Shown: piece after piece, positions 39,253-48,532 of the stretch
Position numbering within the stretch: position 1 is the first letter of the stretch
How the letters are laid out: each line of letters begins with the position of its first letter
NCBI GenBank assembly: GCA_013364255.1
Contig: CP054936.1
Span: 5,598,353 to 5,662,352 of the forward strand
Reading direction: 5' to 3'
Origin: Streptomyces seoulensis
GTDB taxonomy: Bacteria; Actinomycetota; Actinomycetes; Streptomycetales; Streptomycetaceae
Length of the DNA: 64,000 bases
The notes under the pieces: generated by a model
The model's input: only the letters and a program-made list of their open reading frames with translations
Told to the model about the DNA's origin: nothing
Database searches by the model: none
Program-made: the position numbers and the translations under genes

Positions 39253-39948
39253 GTGACCCGCGCATCCCTGGAGAAGCAGCCGCACGAAGTCGCCTCGATG
39301 TTCGACGGCGTGGCGGAACGGTACGACCTGACCAACGACATCCTGTCCCTCGGACAGGACCGCCGCTGGCGCAAGGAGGTCGCCAGAGCGGTCGACGCGC
39401 GGCCGGCGCAGAAGGTCTTGGACCTCGCCGCCGGCACCGCCACCTCGTCCCTCCCCTTCACCCGCGCCGGGGCCTACGTCGTCCCGTGCGACTTCTCGCT
39501 GGGGATGCTCCAGGTCGGCAAGCGGCAGCACGCGTGGCTGCCGTTCACGGCGGGGGACGCGACGCGGCTGCCGTTCAGGGACGACGTGTTCGACGCCGTC
39601 ACGATCTCCTTCGGGCTGCGCAACGTACAGGACTTCGACACCGCGCTGAGCGAGATGTACCGGGTGACCCGGCCGGGCGGACGCGTGGTGATCTGCGAGT
39701 TCTCGCACCCCACCTGGGCGCCGTTCCGCACGGTCTACACCGAGTACCTGATGCGGGCCCTGCCGTCCGTGGCGCGGGCGGTCTCCTCGAACCCGGACGC
39801 GTACGTCTACCTCGCCGAGTCCATCCGCGCCTGGCCCGATCAGCCGGCGCTGGCCGAGCGGCTGCGCGGGGCGGGCTGGTCGAAGGTGGCCTGGCGCAAC
39901 CTCAGCGGCGGCATCGTGACGCTGCACCGCGGCTTCAAGCAGGACTGA
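39253..39948 (+). CDS. menG: Demethylmenaquinone methyltransferase
   Basis: 231 residues of the UbiE/MenG family: MFDGVAERYDLTNDILSLGQDRRWR at the start, SAM motif LDLAAGTA, ISFGLRNVQDFDTALSEMYRVTRPGG and the final FKQD tail. It performs the last methylation of the naphthoquinone ring. GTG start with an AAGAAT -10-like element six bases before it, so possibly leaderless. The reductase gene follows after 123 bases. Confidence 0.94.
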   Translation: MTRASLEKQPHEVASMFDGVAERYDLTNDILSLGQDRRWRKEVARAVDARPAQKVLDLAAGTATSSLPFTRAGAYVVPCDFSLGMLQVGKRQHAWLPFTAGDATRLPFRDDVFDAVTISFGLRNVQDFDTALSEMYRVTRPGGRVVICEFSHPTWAPFRTVYTEYLMRALPSVARAVSSNPDAYVYLAESIRAWPDQPALAERLRGAGWSKVAWRNLSGGIVTLHRGFKQD

Positions 39949-40071
39949 CCGGACTCCGGTCGCGGGCCGGGGGGACGGCCCGTCAGCCGGAGGCGCGGGG
40001 CCGCTGAATAGACTGGCCCGTGTCCAGTGCCGGCCGGCACGCAGACTTTTCGACCCTGGGGAGATCCCGCC

Positions 40072-41376
40072 GTGACCGTCGTGACTGAGCCCCTCTCCGA
40101 CTCCCTCACCGGAAACACCGCCGACGTGATCGTGGTCGGCGCGGGCCCGGCCGGCTCCACCACCGCGTACCACCTCGCCCGGGCCGGCCTGGACGTGCTG
40201 CTGCTGGAGAAGACCGCGTTCCCGCGCGAGAAGGTCTGCGGCGACGGCCTCACCCCGCGCGCCGTCAAGCAGCTGGTCGCGATGGGGATCGACATCTCCG
40301 AAGAGGCGGGCTGGCTGCGCAACAAGGGGCTGCGCATCATCGGCGGCGGCGCCCGGCTCCAGCTGGACTGGCCGGACCTCGCCTCCTTCCCCGACTACGG
40401 ACTCGTCCGCAAGCGCGACGACTTCGACGACCAGCTCGCCCGGCAGGCCCAGAAGGCGGGCGCCCGGCTCTACGAGCGCTGCAACGTGGGCGAGCCGATC
40501 GTCGACGACCGCACCGGCCGCATCACCGGCGTGAAGGCCAAGCTCGGCGAGGAGAAGCGCGAGGTCACCTTCCACGCGCCGCTGGTCGTCGCCGCCGACG
40601 GCAACTCCACCCGGCTCTCCCTGGCGATGGGCCTGCACCGCCGCGAGGACCGCCCGATGGGCGTCGCCGTGCGGACGTACTTCACCTCGCCGCGCCACGA
40701 GGACGACTACCTGGAATCCTGGCTGGAGCTGTGGGACCGGCGCGGCGCCCAGGACCGGCTGCTGCCCGGCTACGGCTGGATCTTCGGCATGGGCGACGGC
40801 ACCTCGAACGTCGGCCTGGGCGTCCTCAACACCTCGGCCGCCTTCAAGGAACTGGACTGGCGCGAGATCCTGAAGGCCTGGTGCGCGTCCATGCCGGAGG
40901 ACTGGGGCTACACCCCGGACAACATGACCGGCCCGATCCGCGGCGCGGCGCTGCCGATGGCCTTCAACCGCCAGCCCCACTACACGCGCGGCCTGCTCCT
41001 GGTCGGCGACGCCGGCGGCCTGGTCAACCCCTTCAACGGCGAGGGCATCGCCTACGCCATGGAGTCCGGCCAGATCGCCGCCGAGGTCATCGTCCAGGCC
41101 CACTCGCGCGCCACGCCCGCCCAGCGCGAACTGGCCCTCCAGCGCTACCCGCGCGTCCTGAAGGACACCTACGGCGGCTACTACACGCTCGGCCGCGCCT
41201 TCGTGAAGCTCATCGGCAACCCGAAGGTCATGCAGATGGCCGCCCAGCGCGGTCTGACCCACCCGGTGCTGATGAAGTTCACCCTCAAACTCCTCGCCAA
41301 CCTCACCGACCCGACCGGCGGCGACGCGATGGACCGCATCATCAACGGCCTGAGCAAGGTCGCCCCCAAGGCGTGA
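40072..41376 (+). CDS. Geranylgeranyl/menaquinone reductase family FAD enzyme
   Basis: 434 residues. The dinucleotide motif VIVVGAGPAGSTTAYHLARAG and the later GLLLVGDAGGLVNPFNGEGI mark the FAD-binding geranylgeranyl-reductase family, and PREKVCGDGL is the usual substrate-loop motif. In actinomycetes such enzymes (MenJ-like) saturate isoprene units of the menaquinone side chain. GTG 40072 has GGGGAG upstream, and a TAGACT -10 box is at 40009-40014. Its position between menG and the nuo operon supports the menaquinone role. Confidence 0.85.
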   Translation: MTVVTEPLSDSLTGNTADVIVVGAGPAGSTTAYHLARAGLDVLLLEKTAFPREKVCGDGLTPRAVKQLVAMGIDISEEAGWLRNKGLRIIGGGARLQLDWPDLASFPDYGLVRKRDDFDDQLARQAQKAGARLYERCNVGEPIVDDRTGRITGVKAKLGEEKREVTFHAPLVVAADGNSTRLSLAMGLHRREDRPMGVAVRTYFTSPRHEDDYLESWLELWDRRGAQDRLLPGYGWIFGMGDGTSNVGLGVLNTSAAFKELDWREILKAWCASMPEDWGYTPDNMTGPIRGAALPMAFNRQPHYTRGLLLVGDAGGLVNPFNGEGIAYAMESGQIAAEVIVQAHSRATPAQRELALQRYPRVLKDTYGGYYTLGRAFVKLIGNPKVMQMAAQRGLTHPVLMKFTLKLLANLTDPTGGDAMDRIINGLSKVAPKA

Positions 41377-41409
41377 ACCCCGCCCGGGAGCGCGCCCGGG
41401 CACGACGAC

Positions 41410-41437
41410 GAGGCCGGCTCTTCCCTGAGCCGGCCTC
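41410..41437 (+). terminator. Terminator of the reductase gene
   Basis: Perfect 11-bp stem GAGGCCGGCTC/GAGCCGGCCTC with a six-base loop, 33 bases past the stop. Confidence 0.8.
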
Positions 41438-41494
41438 AGCCATGCACCCGACGAACCGGGCGTACCGCCCGTACCGCCCGAACCGGCGGCGCCG

Positions 41495-41529
41495 GAAGGG
41501 CCGCTGCCCCCGAGCGGCTGCGGCCCTTC
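41495..41529 (-). terminator. Terminator of the NlpC/P60 gene
   Basis: Ten-bp stem (41495-41504 with 41520-41529), 24 bases beyond the leftward stop. With the rightward hairpin next to it, it insulates the convergent pair. Confidence 0.7.
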
Positions 41530-41553
41530 ACCCCGTACGGCTCTGCGGCGCCC

Positions 41554-42462
41554 TCAGAGCACCCGCACCGCGCCGGTCGGCGGGTCGTACGACAGCGGCT
41601 TCTCCACGACGCCGCTGGAGGGGTTCTGCGCGCCGACGAACATACCGTCGCCGACGTACACCGCCACGTGGTACGCGCTGCCCGCGCCGCCCCAGTAGAG
41701 GATGTCGCCCGGCTGGAGGTCGGACAGCCCCACCTGGGTGCCGGCCGTCGACTGGTCCTGGGAGACGCGCGGCAGGCTGATGCCCACCTGCTTGAAGGCG
41801 GTCTGGACCAGGCCGGAGCAGTCGTACGCGGACGGGCCGGTGGCGCCGGAGACGTACGCCTTGCCGATCTGCGACTTCACGAACGAGACGATCGCGGCGG
41901 CCGAACCGGTCGCCGACGAGCCGCCGGTGACGGTGTCGCCGCTGGTACCCGTGCCGGCGTCGGAACCCGTGCCGGAGCCGGAGCCGGAGTCGTCGCTGCC
42001 GCCGCCGGTCGAGTAGGCGGTGAGGGTCATGCGCTGCGTGTCGCGCGAGGCGCGCTCGGCGGCGGCCTTGCGGGCGGCGGCCTCGGCCTTCTTCTTGGCG
42101 GCCTCCGCCTTCTTCTTCGCCTCGGCGAGGTCCGACTTGGCCTGCTTCGCGGCGTTCGCGGAGGCGGTGTCACGCTCCGCCTGGAGCTGGTAGTTCGCGG
42201 CGGCCTGCTGCGTGGCGTCCGCCGACTGGGCGACCTGAGCGGCCAGGTCGGCCGTCAGCGTGGGCAGTTCGAGGGTCTGGGTGACCGGCTCGGCCGCGTT
42301 GGCCGAGGAGGCCGACGCACCGGCCACGGCCAGCGTGCCCAGGACGCCACCGGCGACTCCGGCCCGCATCGCGATTTTCGACGCGCTACGGCGGGGCTTC
42401 CGGTGGCTGCGTATGTGAGCGGTGTGGGACATGGGAACAACGGGTACCAGGGGCTCCTTCAT
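41554..42462 (-). CDS. Secreted NlpC/P60 cell-wall hydrolase
   Basis: 302 residues. A long basic N-region and a hydrophobic run (AGVAGGVLGTLAVAGASASS) end at a likely signal cleavage near ANA-AEP (about 57). A coiled-coil of Ala/Lys/Glu follows (about 85-140), then a Gly/Ser linker, then the peptidase domain with catalytic Cys215 (YDCSGLV) and His265 (YHVAVYV). It cleaves peptide bonds in peptidoglycan stems outside the cell. The ATG at 42462 was chosen; a GTG at 42489 would lengthen it by nine residues. Divergent from nuoA across an 800-base intergenic. Confidence 0.9.
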   Translation of the reverse strand: MKEPLVPVVPMSHTAHIRSHRKPRRSASKIAMRAGVAGGVLGTLAVAGASASSANAAEPVTQTLELPTLTADLAAQVAQSADATQQAAANYQLQAERDTASANAAKQAKSDLAEAKKKAEAAKKKAEAAARKAAAERASRDTQRMTLTAYSTGGGSDDSGSGSGTGSDAGTGTSGDTVTGGSSATGSAAAIVSFVKSQIGKAYVSGATGPSAYDCSGLVQTAFKQVGISLPRVSQDQSTAGTQVGLSDLQPGDILYWGGAGSAYHVAVYVGDGMFVGAQNPSSGVVEKPLSYDPPTGAVRVL

Positions 42463-42540
42463 ATCTTCAAGAAACGTGTGCTGCGCCACATTTGCTCAAT
42501 CAGGGGTGCGAACGCCGGGCGTGTCGCCCTTTATTGACGC

Positions 42541-42644
42541 CGTAACGGACAAACGGGGCACTCGTGATCATGCCTGTGATCATGGTCTTTCGCTGTTACG
42601 TCCGAATTGCCCCGCGCCTACCATTGGTTGAGACCGTTGGCCAA
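42541..42644 (-). promoter_or_regulatory. Promoter and interleaved inverted repeats upstream of the NlpC/P60 gene
   Basis: Minus-strand TTGGCC (42644-42639), 18 bases, TAGGCG (42620-42615) may be the promoter. Downstream, TGCCCC (42608-42613) can pair with GGGGCA (42555-42560), and GTTACG (42595-42600) with CGTAAC (42541-42546). These pairs cross, as in a pseudoknot. Between them TGATCATG occurs twice (42565-42572, 42577-42584). Could be RNA structure or protein sites. Confidence 0.4.
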
Positions 42645-43119
42645 GCCCGGTTCTCAGAGTCCTCTCATGGATGTGGCGGAGGTCACGGAACGGTCACCGC
42701 ACCGTCCTGCGTCCGCGCGTCGCGCGCGCTCCTGCCGACTGACGGCCGCTGCGGGCGACTTGTCCGATCGGATGACTAAAAACCCATTTGCCACTTCCGT
42801 CGCACCCGCCACACCGGTCGCACGAGCTTGTGAAGCCGCGAACGTGTCCACTTTCCGTTCCGGAGTCCCTCCGAGGTGTGAAAAGCGGCCCTATATCAAG
42901 GTCTTGACGCCGACTGCCACTTTGCGCCGGACGCCGGTCATCTGATAGTGCACACCCCGTCCGACCTGCAAAGACGAGGTCAAATGTCACCTTTAGTGAT
43001 CGCTCGTGTGCTTCCAGTGTGAAGATCGAAGCTCATCCGACTTCATGATCCTTCGTCAGGTGGTGGAGATCACAAAGCTTGTGGAATACCCCGTGTCGCA
43101 GATCACAGAGTCGCAGGCA
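42645..43119. other. Middle of the long nlpC/nuoA intergenic region
   Basis: No gene seen. The base composition is less GC-rich than its surroundings. Notable pieces are GGTCAC repeated around 42681-42697 and the inverted repeat CACAAAGCTTGTG at 43071-43083. Otherwise nothing I can assign. Confidence 0.35.
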
Positions 43120-43125
43120 TAGGAT
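43120..43125 (+). promoter_or_regulatory. -10 box (TAGGAT) of a nuo operon promoter
   Basis: TAGGAT lies 135 bases before the nuoA start with only a poor -35 (TCGCAG, 18-base spacing). The predicted start near 43132 puts the Rex-like operator just downstream, where it would block elongation. Confidence 0.4.
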
Positions 43126-43140
43126 GCCCTGCAGTTGGGC

Positions 43141-43158
43141 TTGTGACCTGCTTCACAT
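43141..43158. promoter_or_regulatory. Rex operator (ROP)-like site in the nuoA leader
   Basis: TTGTGACCTGCTTCACAT matches the actinomycete Rex consensus TTGTGAANNNNTTCACAA at 12 of 14 fixed bases. Rex is the NADH/NAD+-sensing repressor of respiratory genes and is known to act on nuo in S. coelicolor. Confidence 0.75.
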
Positions 43159-43260
43159 GTTCTCGATCTTCGCCGGGACGGGCGGGGGCGGTGGACGCGT
43201 GAGACGGCCAGGGAGCCCACACCGCCAGCAGTCAGTGCCGACTGAGAGGAGCGAGGAGCG

Positions 43261-43620
43261 GTGAACGCTTATGCGCCCATCCTCGTACTGGGAGCCCTCG
43301 GGGCAGGCTTTGCGATCTTCTCCGTGGTCATGGCCACGCTGATCGGACCGAAGCGGTACAACCGCGCCAAACTCGAAGCCTACGAGTGCGGTATCGAGCC
43401 GACCCCCACGCCGGCCGGCGGCGGGCGCTTCCCCATCAAGTACTACCTGACGGCGATGCTCTTCATCGTCTTCGACATCGAGATCGTCTTCCTCTACCCC
43501 TGGGCCGTCACCTTCGACGCCCTGGGTGTTTTCGGGCTCGTGGAGATGCTGCTCTTCGTGCTCACCGTCTTCGTCGCCTACGCGTACGTATGGCGGCGCG
43601 GCGGCCTGGAATGGGACTGA
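43261..43620 (+). CDS. nuoA: NADH-quinone oxidoreductase subunit A
   Basis: 119 residues with three membrane helices and the family segments AKLEAYECGIEPT and FPIKYYLTAMLFIVFDIEIVFLYPWA. It is part of the proton-pumping membrane arm near the quinone site. GTG start with two AGGAG-like boxes upstream. First gene of a complete nuoA-N operon. Confidence 0.96.
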   Translation: MNAYAPILVLGALGAGFAIFSVVMATLIGPKRYNRAKLEAYECGIEPTPTPAGGGRFPIKYYLTAMLFIVFDIEIVFLYPWAVTFDALGVFGLVEMLLFVLTVFVAYAYVWRRGGLEWD

Positions 43621-43634
43621 GGGGCCATAGAGAC

Positions 43635-44189
43635 ATGGGACTCGAAGAAAAGCTGCCGAGCGGATTCCTGCTCACCACCGTCGAGCAGGCCGCGGGCTGG
43701 GTGCGCAAGGCGTCCGTCTTCCCGGCCACCTTCGGCCTGGCCTGCTGCGCGATCGAGATGATGACCACCGGCGCCGGCCGCTACGACCTGGCCCGCTTCG
43801 GCATGGAGGTCTTCCGCGGCTCGCCCCGCCAGGCCGACCTGATGATCGTGGCCGGCCGGGTCAGCCAGAAGATGGCGCCCGTACTGCGGCAGGTCTACGA
43901 CCAGATGCCCAACCCCAAGTGGGTGATCTCCATGGGCGTCTGCGCCTCCTCGGGCGGCATGTTCAACAACTACGCGATCGTCCAGGGCGTCGACCACATC
44001 GTCCCCGTCGACATCTACCTGCCCGGCTGCCCGCCGCGCCCGGAGATGCTGATGGACGCGATCCTCAAGCTCCACCAGAAGATCCAGTCCACCAAGCTCG
44101 GCGTGAACGCGGAGGAAGCGGCCCGCGAGGCGGAGGAGGCGGCGCTCAAGGCCCTGCCCACGATCGAGATGAAGGGGCTGCTGCGGTGA
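43635..44189 (+). CDS. nuoB: NADH-quinone oxidoreductase subunit B
   Basis: 184 residues. The N2 cluster cysteines are present: the CC pair in FGLACCAIEMM, then MGVCASSGGMF and LPGCPPRPE. N2 passes electrons to menaquinone. C-terminal helix Ala/Glu-rich. Its stop overlaps nuoC (GTGA). Confidence 0.97.
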   Translation: MGLEEKLPSGFLLTTVEQAAGWVRKASVFPATFGLACCAIEMMTTGAGRYDLARFGMEVFRGSPRQADLMIVAGRVSQKMAPVLRQVYDQMPNPKWVISMGVCASSGGMFNNYAIVQGVDHIVPVDIYLPGCPPRPEMLMDAILKLHQKIQSTKLGVNAEEAAREAEEAALKALPTIEMKGLLR

Positions 44190-44959
44190 GCGACGCGAAC
44201 GGCACCCAGGGTGCGGGCGGCGTGAACGGCTCCGCCAACGGGGCCAACCCCGAGAAGGACCTGTCCGCCGACAACCTGCCCGGCCGGCGCGGCCAGGGCG
44301 GCGAGGAGGTCCGCGTCCAGCGCGGCATGTTCGGCGCGAACAACGGCGGCGACACCTCCGGCTACGGCGGCCTGGTCCGCTCGATCCGGCTGCCCGGACC
44401 GGCCGCCCGGCCCTACGGCGGCTGGTTCGACGAGGTCGCCGACGAACTCGAAGGCGCCCTGGAGGAACAGGGCCTGCTGCCCGGCAACGCCATCGAGAAG
44501 ACGGTCGTCGACCGCGGCGAACTCACCTTCCACATCGAACGCGAGCACCTGCCGCGCGTCGCCCGCACCCTGCGCGACGACCCCGCCCTGCGGTTCGAAC
44601 TGTGCACCGGCGTCAGCGGCGTCCACTACCCGCACGACAAGGGCCGCGAGCTGCACGCCGTCTACCACCTGCGCTCGATCACCCACAACCGGCTGATCCG
44701 GCTGGAGGTCAGCGCCCCCGACGGCGACCGGCACATCCCCTCGCTGGTCCCCGTCTACCCGACCAACGACTGGCACGAGCGCGAGACCTGGGACTTCTTC
44801 GGGATCGTCTTCGACGGCCACCCGGCGCTGACCCGGATCATGATGCCGGACGACTGGCAGGGTCACCCGCAGCGCAAGGACTACCCCCTCGGCGGCATCC
44901 CCGTCGAGTACAAGGGCGCCCAGATCCCGGCTCCGGACCAGCGGAGGTCGTACTCGTGA
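44186..44959 (+). CDS. nuoC: NADH-quinone oxidoreductase subunit C
   Basis: 257 residues. An N-terminal Gly/Asn-rich extension of about 60 residues (NGTQGAGGVNGSANGANPEK) precedes the conserved 30-kDa core (ELHAVYHLRSITHNRLIRLEV, NDWHERETWDFFGIVFDGHP, RKDYPLGG). A peripheral-arm subunit contacting B and D. Stop overlaps nuoD. Confidence 0.96.
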   Translation: MSDANGTQGAGGVNGSANGANPEKDLSADNLPGRRGQGGEEVRVQRGMFGANNGGDTSGYGGLVRSIRLPGPAARPYGGWFDEVADELEGALEEQGLLPGNAIEKTVVDRGELTFHIEREHLPRVARTLRDDPALRFELCTGVSGVHYPHDKGRELHAVYHLRSITHNRLIRLEVSAPDGDRHIPSLVPVYPTNDWHERETWDFFGIVFDGHPALTRIMMPDDWQGHPQRKDYPLGGIPVEYKGAQIPAPDQRRSYS

Positions 44960-46278
44960 GCACATCGCACGCCTCCCCGAGGGAGACCACGGAAGGCACC
45001 GTCTACACGGTCACCGGCGGCGACTGGGACGAGGTCGTCCAGTCCGCGGCCCGCGCCGACGACGAGCGCATCGTCGTCAACATGGGTCCCCAGCACCCCT
45101 CCACCCACGGAGTGCTGCGGCTCATCCTGGAGATCGAGGGCGAGACCGTCACCGAGGCCCGCTGCGGCATCGGCTACCTGCACACCGGCATCGAGAAGAA
45201 CCTCGAGTTCCGCACGTGGACGCAGGGCACCACGTTCGTGACGCGCATGGACTACCTGACGTCCTTCTTCAACGAGACCGCCTACTGCCTCGCCGTCGAG
45301 AAACTCCTCGGCGTCGAGGACCAGATCACCGAGCGCGCCAAGATCATCCGGGTGCTCCTGATGGAGCTGAACCGGCTCTCCTCCCACCTGGTGTGCATCG
45401 CCACCGGCGGCATGGAGCTGGGCGCCACCACGATCATGATCTACGGCTTCCGCGACCGGGAGATGATCCTCGACATCTACGAGCTGGTCACCGGCCTGCG
45501 GATGAACCACGCCTACATCCGGCCCGGCGGACTCGCCCAGGACCTGCCGCCCGGCGCGGTGGACCGGATCCGCGAGTTCGTGAAGAAGATGCGGAAGAAC
45601 CTCCCGGAGTACGACAAGCTCGCCACCGGGAACCCCATCTTCAAGGCCCGCATGCGGGACGTCGGCTACCTCGACCTGGCCGGCTGCATGGCCCTCGGCG
45701 CCACCGGCCCGATCCTGCGCTCCACCGGCCTGCCGCACGACCTGCGCAAGACACAGCCGTACTGCGACTACGAGACGTACGACTTCGACGTCCCCACCAC
45801 CGACACCTGCGACGCCTACGGCCGCTTCCTGATCCGGCTGGAGGAGATGCACCAGTCGCTGCGGATCGTCGAGCAGTGCCTGGACCGGCTCCAGCCCGGC
45901 CCGGTCATGGTCGCCGACAAGAAGATCGCCTGGCCCGCCCAGCTCGCCCTGGGCCCCGACGGCCTCGGCAACTCCCTCGACCACATCAAGAAGATCATGG
46001 GCACCTCCATGGAGGCCCTGATCCACCACTTCAAGCTGGTCACCGAGGGCTTCCGCGTCCCGCCCGGCCAGGCGTACACGGCGGTCGAGTCGCCCAAGGG
46101 CGAACTCGGCGTGCACGCCGTCTCCGACGGCGGCACCCGCCCCTTCCGGGTCCACTTCCGCGACCCGTCCTTCACCAACCTTCAGGCCATGGCGGCGATG
46201 TGCGAGGGCGGCCAGGTCGCCGACGTCATCGTCGCCGTCGCCTCCATCGACCCCGTGATGGGAGGCGTCGACCGGTGA
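44956..46278 (+). CDS. nuoD: NADH-quinone oxidoreductase subunit D
   Basis: 440 residues of the 49-kDa/hydrogenase-large-subunit family. NMGPQHPSTHGVLRL carries the His near the quinone pocket, then GYLHTGIEKN and the conserved C-terminal VASIDPVMGGVDR. Coupled to nuoC and nuoE by GTGA overlaps. Confidence 0.97.
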   Translation: MSTSHASPRETTEGTVYTVTGGDWDEVVQSAARADDERIVVNMGPQHPSTHGVLRLILEIEGETVTEARCGIGYLHTGIEKNLEFRTWTQGTTFVTRMDYLTSFFNETAYCLAVEKLLGVEDQITERAKIIRVLLMELNRLSSHLVCIATGGMELGATTIMIYGFRDREMILDIYELVTGLRMNHAYIRPGGLAQDLPPGAVDRIREFVKKMRKNLPEYDKLATGNPIFKARMRDVGYLDLAGCMALGATGPILRSTGLPHDLRKTQPYCDYETYDFDVPTTDTCDAYGRFLIRLEEMHQSLRIVEQCLDRLQPGPVMVADKKIAWPAQLALGPDGLGNSLDHIKKIMGTSMEALIHHFKLVTEGFRVPPGQAYTAVESPKGELGVHAVSDGGTRPFRVHFRDPSFTNLQAMAAMCEGGQVADVIVAVASIDPVMGGVDR

Positions 46279-47155
46279 CCACCTCTTCTTCCCCGCGGGC
46301 CGGGCAGGGCGTCAGCCTGGGCATGCCCGAACTGCCCGCGCCCGGCTACCCGGACGACGTCCGCGACCGGCTGGAGCGCGACGCGCGCGAGATCATCGCC
46401 CGCTACCCCGACTCCCGCTCCGCCCTCCTGCCGCTGCTGCACCTCGTGCAGGCCGAGGAGGGACACGTCACGCGCACCGGCATGGCGTTCTGCGCCGACG
46501 TGCTCGGCCTGACCACGGCCGAGGTCACCGCGGTCGCCACCTTCTACACCATGTACCGGCGCAAGCCGTCCGGCGACTACCAGGTCGGGGTGTGCACCAA
46601 CACCCTGTGCGCGGTGATGGGCGGCGACGCCATCTTCGAGGCCCTCCAGGAGCACCTGGGCGTCGGCAACGGTGAGACCACCGACGACGGCAAGGTCACC
46701 CTGGAGCACATCGAGTGCAACGCGGCCTGCGACTTCGCGCCGGTCGTGATGGTCAACTGGGAGTTCTTCGACAACCAGACCCCGGCCGGCGCCAAGCACC
46801 TCGTCGACGACCTGCGCGCCGGCCGCCCGGTGACGCCGACCCGCGGCGCCCCGCTGTGCACCTTCAAGGAGACCGCCCGCATCCTGGCCGGCTTCCCCGA
46901 CGAGCGCGAAGGCGCCGCCGACGCCGGCGGCAGCGCGGGCCACGCCTCCCTGGCCGGCCTGCGCCTGGCCCGCGGCGAGACCGCCCCCGCGCGCGTGGTC
47001 CACCCCCGCGAGGGCGGCCCACACGACACGCCGCGGGACGCCGCCGGACACCGGCCGTCGCCCGCCGAGCACCTCAGCTCGCACGACGCGCCGCAGGACA
47101 CATCGGCCTCCGACCCGGCCCACCCGGCCGGACCCGCCGCCGAGGAGGGGGAGTG

Positions 47156-47156
<1 letters not shown>
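46275..47156 (+). CDS. nuoE: NADH-quinone oxidoreductase subunit E, with long C-terminal extension
   Basis: 293 residues; the usual core is about 160-200. The N1a [2Fe-2S] ligands are in VCTNTLCAVMGG and ECNAACDFAPVV. From about residue 205 on, the chain is a low-complexity Ala/His/Pro-rich tail with no known domain (SAGHASLAGLRL to AEEGE). It sits in the NADH-oxidising module with F and G. Confidence 0.94.

Positions 47157-48528
<1,372 letters not shown>

Positions 48529-48532
<4 letters not shown>

Noticed and set aside
42541..42900. c-di-AMP (ydaO) riboswitch upstream of the NlpC/P60 gene
   Set aside because: The stretch AACCAATGGTAGGCG faintly recalls the 3' end of that class, but the conserved GAAUCC cores are not found upstream. 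It is more simply read as a promoter.
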